From M3007 sp037445225 (GTDB lineage: Bacteria > Bacteroidota > Bacteroidia > Chitinophagales > Saprospiraceae), in assembly GCA_037445225.1 (NCBI GenBank), contig JBBIKW010000018.1, positions 1-64,000 on the forward strand: a stretch of 64,000 bases of DNA, written 5' to 3'. Positions 26,702-35,318 of this stretch are shown in pieces (the first letter of the stretch is position 1; each line of letters begins with the position of its first letter). A program made the translations under genes and the position numbers. The notes beneath the pieces were generated by a model, which ran no database searches, was not told the DNA's origin, and worked only from the letters and a program-made list of their open reading frames with translations.

Positions 26702-27856
26702 TCACCACACGACTCCTGTTTGTAGCGCGATCATCTCCGCGTTGACTCGGTGGGCCTTAAGAGCTACCCCGACCCAAGGGCGCAGCGGCATGCGGCGCAC
26801 GAGCTGGGGCAGATAGCAGCGCGTAGTCAGACGGCTATACCACGGAGCGGGGAGGATTTGGTTGATCCTATGGCTGCCCAAATAGATGCCGCCCTGTAGG
26901 TGAATGCCGATGGGCCCAAAGAGAAATTCCGCTCCCGGTGCCAGCGCTAACCGAAGGGCGCCTATGCGGGCATCGCGCATGTTGAGAAAGCCGCCCGTCT
27001 GGCGGCCAAACTCTGCAATGGCAGGGTTATACTCGCCCTCCAGGCTGATTGTCAGGCGATTCAGCGCGTTCAAGTGATAAAGTGCACTGGCCGATCCGCT
27101 CCAGATCAGGTACTTAGGGCCGTCGATGACGAGATACTCCGCCCGAGCTACACTCGCGCTGAGCGCGGCCCTCCAGCGCCGCTCCGCGCGGTTGGGTTCG
27201 GCAGCAGGTCGAAAGGTCTCTTCCTCAATGCCTCTCGGAGCCAATTGAAGCGAAAAAAAATAACCCGGTAGATTAATTCCAAAGTTTGGTAACTTTGCTG
27301 CGCCGTTAGATAGGTGTGTGAGCGAAGCGCCTGTGCTGAACCGCCAGTGTTTATCGATGCGGTAAGTTAAGCCCAACCGAAATTGCGTAAGGTTGTTCCA
27401 GTGGGAGCTGACAGCGTTTTCTCCCGGATTGTCAAAGCTGTCGTACGGATGCGTAACGTAACCGACTCCGGTGCCGATGCGAAAGCGGGCTGTCCAAGCG
27501 CGGCAGCGCCACAGCGGTATGCTCAGCGTGGGCAGGATGCCCCAGGCCGTTCGATGTGCTCCTTCGCCCAGATGGAAATAATGGGCACTTACCCCCCACG
27601 ACGGATAGCGACGCCAGGCTTCCCAGGTGTGTCGTCCCCAAGTGGGCCAGACCAAGCCCAGTTCTTGACCTAACACTATGTGCCCGGTACGAATCGTCAA
27701 TCGCCGCGTGTGCCTCCATAGGGTCGTTCGATATGTGGCCGTCTCTATGGACAGGGAGGCGTTGGGTGGCCTTTGACTAATTGCCCAGTGCCAGTGCAGT
27801 ACGAGGCACAGGGTGGAAAAACCGATTTTTATCCAAACAACACGCCACATTTGCAT
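26702..27856 (-). CDS. Acyloxyacyl hydrolase, PagL-like lipid A deacylase family
   Basis: 384 residues from the ATG at 27856; the frame continues upstream only to a TTG. The N-terminus (MWRVVWIKIGFSTLCLVLHWHWAISQ) is an export signal. The middle has the PagL-type motif LTHLSNGAAKLPNFGIN, with the His-Ser pair that in PagL is catalytic, and strands suitable for an outer-membrane barrel. The protein is about twice the length of classical PagL because a second barrel-like region follows (about 210-384), as in many Bacteroidota homologues. It would remove an ester-linked 3-O acyl chain from lipid A; this activity is inferred from the motif. Confidence 0.7.
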   Translation of the reverse strand: MQMWRVVWIKIGFSTLCLVLHWHWAISQRPPNASLSIETATYRTTLWRHTRRLTIRTGHIVLGQELGLVWPTWGRHTWEAWRRYPSWGVSAHYFHLGEGAHRTAWGILPTLSIPLWRCRAWTARFRIGTGVGYVTHPYDSFDNPGENAVSSHWNNLTQFRLGLTYRIDKHWRFSTGASLTHLSNGAAKLPNFGINLPGYFFSLQLAPRGIEEETFRPAAEPNRAERRWRAALSASVARAEYLVIDGPKYLIWSGSASALYHLNALNRLTISLEGEYNPAIAEFGRQTGGFLNMRDARIGALRLALAPGAEFLFGPIGIHLQGGIYLGSHRINQILPAPWYSRLTTRCYLPQLVRRMPLRPWVGVALKAHRVNAEMIALQTGVVW

Positions 27857-27990
27857 AGGCGACAAAGAAAAGGTTTTATCCGGCAATTGATGCGATGCCG
27901 CGCTCCTCAGCCTATGTCTGGAGGCTGAGCAAGGACATACTCAACTTCTATTAACCGCCGTATTCGGTAAAACGACATGTACTCGCTTCC

Positions 27991-30900
27991 ATGAGTTACT
28001 CACTAAAGACCTCTCCGCCACTGGAGACCGCTGAAGCTACGCCCTCTAAGACGTATGGCAACACATGGTGGGGCCAGCGTTGGTTGAACGCCTTCAAGGG
28101 CATAGACCGCTCCAATCGCCTCCCTCGGGGAAAAGCATACGCCAATAAAGGGATGGTCAAGCACTTAGAAATCGGCAACGGCTCCATCTCTGCGCTGGTA
28201 CAGGGGTCGGCGCCCGAGCCCTATGAGGTTAGTATTCGCATCCCTTGGTTCAACGAGGGGCATCGGCGCCGCACCGTCAAGCTGGTGACGCGCAATCCGA
28301 TTTTCCTGTCCAAGTTACTCAATCGGGAAATGCCGCCTGAGCTCGACGAAGCGCTCCAAAAAAGCGGAGTACACCTCTTTCCGCGGCGGTGGAAGGAAGT
28401 CACCAGCATGTGCTCGTGTCCGGATTGGCTCAGCCCTTGCAAACACGTAGCCGCTGTGCTCTATGTGGTCGCCAACGAGATCGATAAGAACCCTTTCCTC
28501 ATCTTCGACCTGCACAACTTCGACCTCTTGGAGGCGCTTCAAAAACGCGGTGTAGCGCAAGAAGCGCTCAATGGGGTCAATACGGCCAATGCAGAGGAGC
28601 TCCAGCAGGATATCGAACACGTGGTGGGAGAGGAATTTAACTGGGACGAGCAGGCAATTGAGGCCATAGACTTTTCCAAAATACCGCCCGACAGCTCCGA
28701 CAATCTGTTGCGCCTGTTATCAGACAAGCCTGTCTTCTATCCAGAGGGCGACTTCAAAAAGGTGTTGGCTTCGGCGTATCGGTTGTTGCGGCGTCCTGCG
28801 GAAGAGGCGTTGGCGCCGTTGACGGAGGAAGAGCGGCACTGGTTGATGGCGGCCGAAAGCGTCTTGCTCGTTCAAAACAGCCGCAGCGGTGCTTTTTGGG
28901 GCGGCTTGTTGCTCGACCAAGAAGGCGAGACGCTATGGGATTGCGACTCCGAGGAGCTATGGGTGCGCTTTTGGGCGCGGCTGACGCCGGCCGACTTAGC
29001 CCTGTGCTCACCGCAGCTGCGATCGCTGCACTTGGTGTACCAGTTTGCCCAACAGCTGGCTACGCGCGGCGCCTTTGTCCCGCAGCTCATCGAAGTGTCG
29101 GACACAGAGTACCGCATCCGCTACGTGCCGGCGCTCCTCAACGACGCCGTACGCGCAGTATTCGAGCAGGTAAAAAAGTGGACGGCGCCCGGCATGCTCA
29201 CGTACGTAGACGAGAGCGGTCAAATCACCGAACCCACCGATGCCGATGGGCTTGCAGCGCTCACAGCGCTCTTTTTGCGCTATTTTGTAGCAGAAAAAAC
29301 CCAAAAACTTCGCGAAGAAACGCCTGGGCAGATCCCTACTTGGTTCTTAACCGGGTCGGTAATGGCTTTTGAAAACTTCGATGAGCGCGAATATCCCAAA
29401 GCCATTCAGCTGTGGCTCAACCGCTTCTTCATTGCCGAAAAGCGCTATGTACCCGTCTTCGAGGTGCGCGACAACCCCCACACGCGAGAGTTCGACGTGC
29501 GGGTCAGCATCGAGGACAGGAGCCGCCCTATGCACACGCTGGTGCCGCTTAAGCGCATCTTTTTCCACAAGCAGTACAACGAGATGCGGCTGGAAGTACT
29601 GAGCGACCTAACCAACGTCGTCGAGTTCTTCCCGCCCTTGTCAGCCCACATCAATTCAAAGGGCACGGCGCCCATGCGCTTCCGCTCGGAGGATTTCCCA
29701 CAGGTGCTCTTTGAAATGCTGCCCATCATTCGGCTCTTGGGCATTCGCGTGTTGTTGCCGCGCGCCCTTCGGCGCTTAGCGCGTCCGCATCTATCGATGC
29801 GGCTTACCACAAAAGCGGAGCGGTCGGCAGCGGGAGGAATTCTCTCTTTTGGCGAGATTATTCAGTTCCAATGGCAAATTGCTCTGGGCAATCGCGAGCT
29901 GTCGCCCGAAGAGTTCACGCAAATGGCGCGGCGTATGCGCGGTATCGTCCGCTTAGCCAATGGCTATGCCTTCCTCGACGAGTACGAAGTGGCGGCCTTG
30001 CTCAACCAGTTGGAAAATGCCCCAGAGCCTTCGCCGATCCAGCTGTTGCAGATCGCGCTGGCCGAAGAATATCAAGGTGCGCCGGTGTTTTTAGACGAGA
30101 CCTTGCGCGGGCAGATCGAGGAGTTGCAAAAACCTCAGGCCGTACCCCTGCCGGAAGACCTTCGGGCGCAGTTGCGCCCCTACCAACAGCGGGGATATGA
30201 GTGGCTGTACAAAAATGCGCGGCTCGGCGTGGGTAGCCTCATTGCCGACGACATGGGCTTGGGCAAAACGCTGCAGGTCATCTGTACGCTGCTCCGCCTA
30301 AAAGAGGAGGGCCGCCTCACTGCTAAAAACAAGGCACTTGTCGTCGTGCCCACTACCTTGTTGACGAACTGGACCAACGAGATACGCAAGTTTGCGCCTA
30401 CCCTCCGATACGGTCTGTATCACGGCGTTGGGCGCTCTTGGGAGGCGCTCCGCGAAGCAGAAGTAGTGCTGACCACCTACGGCGTATTGCGAACCGATAT
30501 CGATGACATCAATAAGCACGCCCTATCGGTGGTCGTCGTCGACGAGGCCCAAAACATCAAGAATGCCGAAGCCGCTCAAACGAAGGCCGTCAAAAAGGTG
30601 AGGGCGCCGCTCCGCATAGCCATGACCGGCACTCCTGTAGAAAACCGTCTGAGCGAGTACTACTCTATCTTCGATTTCATCAATCCCGGGCTGTTGGGCT
30701 CGCCTTCCGAGTTTCTCTACGAATTTGCGCGACCCATCGAAGCAGAGCGCAACCACTTGGCTTTGGAGCGCTTCCGTAAAATCACCGCCCCCTTCCTCTT
30801 GCGGCGGGTGAAAACAGACAAGAGCATCATTAGCGATTTGCCGGAGAAAATCGAGACCAATCAATACTGCGCCTTGACCCCCGAACAAGCAGCGGTGTAC

Positions 30901-31578
30901 CAGACAGTGGTGGAAGAACTCCTACAGAGCATCGCTCAAGAGGACGAGAAAGACATCCGCCGTCAGGGCTTAGTGCTCAAGATGCTCACCTCTCTCAAGC
31001 AAATCTGCAACCATCCGGCCCAGTTTCAGAAGACGAAGCAAGCCGACCCGATGCTCTCCGGCAAGGCCCAGCGGCTGTTGGAGCTGCTCGACGAAATCTT
31101 GGCAGCCGGCGAAAAGGCGCTCATCTTTACGCAGTACCGTGAGATGGGCGAGCTGTTGGTGCCCATGCTGCGCGACAAGTTGGGCCTCGATGTGCCTTTC
31201 CTCCACGGCGGTTGCACGCGCGCCCAACGCGACCACATGGTGGAGCAGTTTCAGAAACACCACGCCACGCGTATCCTGCTCCTCAGCCTAAAAGCCGGCG
31301 GCACGGGGCTAAACCTCACGGCGGCCACGAATGTCATCCATTACGATTTGTGGTGGAACCCCGCCGTAGAGGCCCAAGCGACCGACCGCGCTTACCGCAT
31401 CGGGCAAAACCGAAACGTTTTAGTGCATCGCCTCATCACGCAAGGGACACTGGAGGAGAAAATCGATGCTATGATTCAGCAGAAAAAAGATTTGGCCAAC
31501 CTCACCGTGGCGGTTGGGGAAAAATGGCTGGGCGAACTGTCCAACGAAGAGCTGCGGCAGCTTGTTCAACTCGACTAA
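27991..31578 (+). CDS. SWIM zinc finger - SNF2 family DNA-dependent ATPase
   Basis: 1195 residues. The N-terminal 190 residues hold a SWIM zinc finger with ligands Cys141, Cys143, Cys150 and His152 (CSCPDWLSPCKH). The middle (about 200-690) is the poorly conserved spacer of bacterial SNF2 proteins. The C-terminal 480 residues are the SNF2 motor: DDMGLGKT (about 754-761), motif II DEAQ (851-854), TGTPVENRLSEYYSIFDF, and the helicase C lobe with LLSLKAGGTGLNLTAA and QATDRAYRIGQ (about 1129-1139). In Bacillus subtilis the SWIM and SNF2 parts are separate neighbours (YwqB, YwqA); here they are one chain. It probably remodels protein-DNA or transcription complexes; the specific role is unknown. 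It is convergent with the OmpA-type gene, with 22 bases between stops. Confidence 0.94.
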   Translation: MSYSLKTSPPLETAEATPSKTYGNTWWGQRWLNAFKGIDRSNRLPRGKAYANKGMVKHLEIGNGSISALVQGSAPEPYEVSIRIPWFNEGHRRRTVKLVTRNPIFLSKLLNREMPPELDEALQKSGVHLFPRRWKEVTSMCSCPDWLSPCKHVAAVLYVVANEIDKNPFLIFDLHNFDLLEALQKRGVAQEALNGVNTANAEELQQDIEHVVGEEFNWDEQAIEAIDFSKIPPDSSDNLLRLLSDKPVFYPEGDFKKVLASAYRLLRRPAEEALAPLTEEERHWLMAAESVLLVQNSRSGAFWGGLLLDQEGETLWDCDSEELWVRFWARLTPADLALCSPQLRSLHLVYQFAQQLATRGAFVPQLIEVSDTEYRIRYVPALLNDAVRAVFEQVKKWTAPGMLTYVDESGQITEPTDADGLAALTALFLRYFVAEKTQKLREETPGQIPTWFLTGSVMAFENFDEREYPKAIQLWLNRFFIAEKRYVPVFEVRDNPHTREFDVRVSIEDRSRPMHTLVPLKRIFFHKQYNEMRLEVLSDLTNVVEFFPPLSAHINSKGTAPMRFRSEDFPQVLFEMLPIIRLLGIRVLLPRALRRLARPHLSMRLTTKAERSAAGGILSFGEIIQFQWQIALGNRELSPEEFTQMARRMRGIVRLANGYAFLDEYEVAALLNQLENAPEPSPIQLLQIALAEEYQGAPVFLDETLRGQIEELQKPQAVPLPEDLRAQLRPYQQRGYEWLYKNARLGVGSLIADDMGLGKTLQVICTLLRLKEEGRLTAKNKALVVVPTTLLTNWTNEIRKFAPTLRYGLYHGVGRSWEALREAEVVLTTYGVLRTDIDDINKHALSVVVVDEAQNIKNAEAAQTKAVKKVRAPLRIAMTGTPVENRLSEYYSIFDFINPGLLGSPSEFLYEFARPIEAERNHLALERFRKITAPFLLRRVKTDKSIISDLPEKIETNQYCALTPEQAAVYQTVVEELLQSIAQEDEKDIRRQGLVLKMLTSLKQICNHPAQFQKTKQADPMLSGKAQRLLELLDEILAAGEKALIFTQYREMGELLVPMLRDKLGLDVPFLHGGCTRAQRDHMVEQFQKHHATRILLLSLKAGGTGLNLTAATNVIHYDLWWNPAVEAQATDRAYRIGQNRNVLVHRLITQGTLEEKIDAMIQQKKDLANLTVAVGEKWLGELSNEELRQLVQLD

Positions 31579-31600
31579 GCTGCGCTGCGAGGAGCGCGAG

Positions 31601-33673
31601 TTATCGAATTTCGACGATCTCTACGCGGCGCTCGCGGGCCGCGTCGGGATGGTAGATGGAGTTGCGCTCGTCGCGCAGGTTGTCACTGACATTTTGCCGA
31701 GCCTTTGTCTCGCCGAAGCTGGTCTCTGTGATGGTGAGTTGTCCGCGCTCGATGTAGGGCAGCAGCGCGCCGTTGGAGAACTGCTCAAAATGATTGCGCA
31801 CGCTGCTGACGCGGCGCTTACCCAGTGCTAAGTTGTAGTCCGACTCTGCGCGCGGGCTCGTATATCCTTTCAAGACGATTTCGATCCTTTCGCCGCTTTG
31901 TAGGCGCTCTATCAACACTTCGCACAGCTGTTCCAGCCGCTCGTAGCCGCGGCGGACTTCCTTTTCGAAGAAGTCGTCTATCTGCTGCTCGGCGCTGTCG
32001 CGTTGCGCACCGCTTAGCCCTTGCGCAAAGCGCGCTCGGTATTCGGCTTGCCGCTCTAAGTAGGCGCTTGCGGTCTCTCCATAGGACTTTCGCGTAGTGG
32101 TGCGCCGCGTGCGCCGGTCGGGCTCGTCGTTGTCGAAGAAGAGCGGCAGCCCCACGAAATCCTTTAGAGGAGGGGGCGATGTGGTCGGTGTAGAAGGCGG
32201 CTGTAGTGTTTCTATCGGCACCCGTGGGCGGTCGAGTGGAGGCGATGGGATGGGAACTGCCGTCGCTGGTGGCCTCGCCGTGTCGGGCGGAGCGGCGAAC
32301 TGGACGACAAACAGGTCGTTGCAGCAAAACCGGTTGGCCTCGTCCAAATATTGGGCACCAGGGCGGTTGCTGCTCAAATAAGCCCACTGACCCTCAGGAG
32401 CCAACACAAAGTAAAGGTCATTGTAACTGGTATTGATTGGACGGCCGAGGTTTTCCGGAGAAAGCGGTGCCGTATCGCGCGGAAGCGGCACTCGATAGAT
32501 GTCGAAGCCGCCGAAGCTTTCCAAGTAGCCGTTGCTGCTGAAGTACAGCATTTGGGTAGGAGCGTGGAAGAAGGGGGTGACCTCATCGCGGGTAGTGTTG
32601 ATGGCGCGCACATTTACTGGCGCGGTGAAGGGCGGCAGCGGGAAGGGTTTTCGCGCATCTACGGGGATGTGGCAAGGACAGAACCAGTTGCTGTCCAACG
32701 GCACATACCAAAGATCCAATCCACCTATGCTGCCGGGTCGGTCGCTGGCGAACCACAGCGATAGTTCGCCCGAGGCGGGGTTTGTCGCTATATGAGGCTG
32801 GGTGGTCGTATACCCTTTTTGGTTGACGGGCTCGGGCAGACGCATGGGCGTAGTCCAGCGCTTGTGCACGTCTTTTACCGAGAGCCACAGTTCGCACACA
32901 ATGTCCGAGGCATCTTGATTGCGGCAAAGAGTGAAGATGAGAAAATGGCCGCCGCCAAAAAAGACAGCATGCGCTACGTGACCCGTGTCGATGGAAGGAA
33001 AGGGGCGTCCTGCCTCGCGCGGGCGCCCGTTGTTGGTGGAAAATATGACGCGCGTGAGCTTGGTTTTGGGCGTTTTCCTGTCGCCGCGTTTGTCGAACCG
33101 ATAGGACGAGAAGTACAGGGTATCGCCCATGGGAAAGGGCGCAAAGTCGCTGAAGGGGCTATTGAGATGCTTGCCTGCATTGACCACCTTCACTGTATCG
33201 GAGGCAGGCGCTTGGGCGAGAGCCCAGAGCACGGCAGCGCGAAGCTGGCGGGCGGAGTCCGCCAGTGGGCTTGGGGGATCCTGTTGCAACCATTCTTCCA
33301 AACACTCCAATGCTTCCGCATACTTTCCCTGTAGTCGCAGCACCTCGGCCAAGCGCAGGGGTAGGGTGGGGTAGTCGTTCTTCTTTTTTCGGCCGACGTT
33401 TTCTATCTGTCGGTAGTAACGCTCAGCGAGGTCTGCCGCCTGCAGCTGTCGGGCACTTTCCGCGCTTTTCCACAGCAGTTCGGAGTCGTCCGATTTTCGG
33501 CTCAGGGCCGTCTGATAGTAGTGTAGGGCTGCGCCGTAATCCTTGCGGGCCAGCGCCTCGTCGCCAGCGCGTTCGTAGCTGTGGCGCGACTGAGCCGAGG
33601 CAAAGGTAGTTCCCAACAGCATCCAGACCAAAGCCAATAATCCGGACGGCGGGGCGTCTTTAAAGAATACCAT
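31601..33673 (-). CDS. TPR - PD40 propeller - OmpA family protein (T9SS/gliding associated, PorE-like)
   Basis: 690 residues from the ATG at 33673. Signal peptide MVFFKDAPPSGLLALVWMLLGTTFASAQ, then TPR helices (about 30-150: YERAGDEALARKDYGAALHYYQTAL), a WD40/PD40 beta-propeller (about 165-450, with repeated YFSSxR/S motifs), a Pro/Thr-rich linker, and an OmpA C-terminal peptidoglycan-binding domain (IVLKGYTSPRAESDYNLALGKRRVSSVRNHF). This domain order matches the PorE type of T9SS protein described in Porphyromonas and the OmpA proteins encoded beside sprF genes. It would tie a secretion or adhesin complex at the outer membrane to peptidoglycan. The PorP/SprF gene ends 37 bases upstream of this start, so they form one operon. 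Confidence 0.9.
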   Translation of the reverse strand: MVFFKDAPPSGLLALVWMLLGTTFASAQSRHSYERAGDEALARKDYGAALHYYQTALSRKSDDSELLWKSAESARQLQAADLAERYYRQIENVGRKKKNDYPTLPLRLAEVLRLQGKYAEALECLEEWLQQDPPSPLADSARQLRAAVLWALAQAPASDTVKVVNAGKHLNSPFSDFAPFPMGDTLYFSSYRFDKRGDRKTPKTKLTRVIFSTNNGRPREAGRPFPSIDTGHVAHAVFFGGGHFLIFTLCRNQDASDIVCELWLSVKDVHKRWTTPMRLPEPVNQKGYTTTQPHIATNPASGELSLWFASDRPGSIGGLDLWYVPLDSNWFCPCHIPVDARKPFPLPPFTAPVNVRAINTTRDEVTPFFHAPTQMLYFSSNGYLESFGGFDIYRVPLPRDTAPLSPENLGRPINTSYNDLYFVLAPEGQWAYLSSNRPGAQYLDEANRFCCNDLFVVQFAAPPDTARPPATAVPIPSPPLDRPRVPIETLQPPSTPTTSPPPLKDFVGLPLFFDNDEPDRRTRRTTTRKSYGETASAYLERQAEYRARFAQGLSGAQRDSAEQQIDDFFEKEVRRGYERLEQLCEVLIERLQSGERIEIVLKGYTSPRAESDYNLALGKRRVSSVRNHFEQFSNGALLPYIERGQLTITETSFGETKARQNVSDNLRDERNSIYHPDAARERRVEIVEIR

Positions 33674-33710
33674 AGTCAAACGATGGTGCTTTTGGAAAGA
33701 AGGGGGCTTA

Positions 33711-34706
33711 TTAAAATACCGGGCAAGATTTCGGTGTCGTCATGGGTGGCGCGGGCAAAGGTTGATAAACAGCAGCCAACTCTAATCCGCCGTATCCGCG
33801 GGTGGCGCGTTGGAAGTCGGAGCGGTTCCAGTCGTAGCTGAGGCCTATTGTCCAGTCTCCTAACTCGACTTGGACGGCCGGGATGAGGGCATCGCCCACG
33901 CGCACGGCTAAGGTAAAACGCACCGCCGCCTCTTCCGGTTTTAGCCAGAGGCGCGCCCCACCTCCTACCACTGTTTCGCGTGCGGAACCCATAAACCCAG
34001 CGCCGCCGAAAAGTACGGCGTCTGCATTGGAATGGATGCGTTGTGTCGCCTGAATGCTGCCTGCCCAACGGATAGGAAGGGACTGGGCAGTGGCGGCTTC
34101 GCGGAAGCTTACGGAGGGTCGATTGAGGTGGAAGGCGCCGATGGCCGCGGCTATTCGGCTTCGATAGTCGGTACTGTGGGTGCGCCAGCTCAGCCCTGCG
34201 CCCAAGGAGGGGATGATGCCGGAGGTTTGTTGAAAGGTCTCTCGCGAAGGCAGAGCGGGATCAAACGCGTCGCCTGTCCATTGGTTGCCGAACTTGAGGG
34301 CGCTGATGTCGAATTGGCGTTGTGCCACTGCGGCACAAATCCCTACGGCTGCATATTGGCGCGCTCCCAAGCGCTGCGCAACGCTGAGGGCAAACCCTGC
34401 CTGTACCCACGACAAGCCGGCGTCGCCCGCCCGGTCGCCTTGCAGGAGTACTCCGATTGCCAAAGCATGAGCACCCTGTTGCCACACCTTTTTGTCGGCC
34501 CCTACGGCGACGGAGCGATAAGCCACCGGCACACTCTCCCATTGGCTGCGCGCTAAAGCCATGGCGCGCACATCGCCCTCCTGAGCGCCCGTGAGCGCTG
34601 GCGAATAGTGCATGGGATGGTGGTAAAACTGCGAGAAGTGTAAGTCTTGTGCGCTCAACCCTCCTGCAAGGCAGCACCAATACAGCATAAACCGACCCAT
34701 TCGCAT
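33711..34706 (-). CDS. PorP/SprF family type IX secretion system membrane protein
   Basis: 331 residues from the ATG at 34706; an ATG at 34700 is also possible. A signal peptide ending at GGLSAQ is followed by the family signature QDLHFSQFYHHPMHYSPALTG, and later RSQWESVPVAYRSVAVG, the conserved second motif. The rest is a beta-barrel pattern. Members (SprF, PorP) are outer-membrane proteins required for secretion or surface attachment of particular T9SS substrates, often giant SprB-like adhesins. Paired here with a TPR-PD40-OmpA gene downstream. Its cognate substrate could be one of the giant proteins in this window, but none is adjacent. Confidence 0.92.
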   Translation of the reverse strand: MRMGRFMLYWCCLAGGLSAQDLHFSQFYHHPMHYSPALTGAQEGDVRAMALARSQWESVPVAYRSVAVGADKKVWQQGAHALAIGVLLQGDRAGDAGLSWVQAGFALSVAQRLGARQYAAVGICAAVAQRQFDISALKFGNQWTGDAFDPALPSRETFQQTSGIIPSLGAGLSWRTHSTDYRSRIAAAIGAFHLNRPSVSFREAATAQSLPIRWAGSIQATQRIHSNADAVLFGGAGFMGSARETVVGGGARLWLKPEEAAVRFTLAVRVGDALIPAVQVELGDWTIGLSYDWNRSDFQRATRGYGGLELAAVYQPLPAPPMTTPKSCPVF

Positions 34707-34787
34707 AGGCAGTGGCAATTGTTGTGCGCCCGAAGGTACACACCTTTCTACCACTGCGCCGACTTTTTAGCCGTGCTTTTACCGCCG

Positions 34788-35201
34788 TTAAGGCTGCTCG
34801 CGGTAGTCTATCGCTTCGTCGGGCGGTAAAAAGTCGGGGTGTTCGCTGGCTCGCCCGCGGGCGTTCTGCTCCGCCAAAGTCAGCCGGTCGGTTGTGCTTG
34901 TCACCAGCCAGGCATTGCCCGACTTGCGCATGATCTGCACGTGTAGGCCAAAAGTGCGCTCAAAAAGCGCCTCTGCCTCAAAAGTGAGTAATTCGGGCGA
35001 CAAATCAAGGACGCCGCTTTTCTCCTCCGACATCAACTCCTTTAAGGGCGTGTGGACGTCTTTCACCATCTGCTCCGCGGGCGAGCCCTTAAAGGCGCCG
35101 TGTGGACGCCTGAAAAAAGCTAGCTGCAAGTAGGGGTATTCCGACTGAAAATCCTTCTGGATATCTTGAATAGTGCGCTCTGGAGCAATGTGTAGTTTCA
35201 T
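34788..35201 (-). CDS. Conserved hypothetical protein, 137 residues
   Basis: The ATG at 35201 gives MKLHIAPERTIQDIQKDF; the frame runs 17 codons further upstream without gene-like character. No signal peptide or membrane segment, so cytoplasmic. The sequence has a compact alpha/beta look with a conserved-seeming core (YLQLAFFRRPHG, TPLKEL, LTFEAEALFERTFGLHVQIMRKSGNAWLVTSTTDRLTLAEQN). I believe similar short proteins occur in many Bacteroidota, but I cannot name a function. It is between the M28 peptidase and PorP/SprF genes on the same strand, separated from each by roughly 80-120 bases. Confidence 0.75.
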   Translation of the reverse strand: MKLHIAPERTIQDIQKDFQSEYPYLQLAFFRRPHGAFKGSPAEQMVKDVHTPLKELMSEEKSGVLDLSPELLTFEAEALFERTFGLHVQIMRKSGNAWLVTSTTDRLTLAEQNARGRASEHPDFLPPDEAIDYREQP

Positions 35202-35318
35202 GAGTAATAACTGTTTATAATAAGGCAATATGCCAAAGATGCAGGGTCGCAACAGAGCCGTGCGTTGAGCAAAATCAGTGTTCGGCGTGATTTAGCCGTC
35301 GTGCGCAGATGGAAACAG

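Noticed and set aside
34032..34556. 174-codon plus-strand frame opposite the PorP/SprF gene
   Set aside because: Shadow frame of the strongly supported PorP/SprF gene; no RBS, signal or motif.
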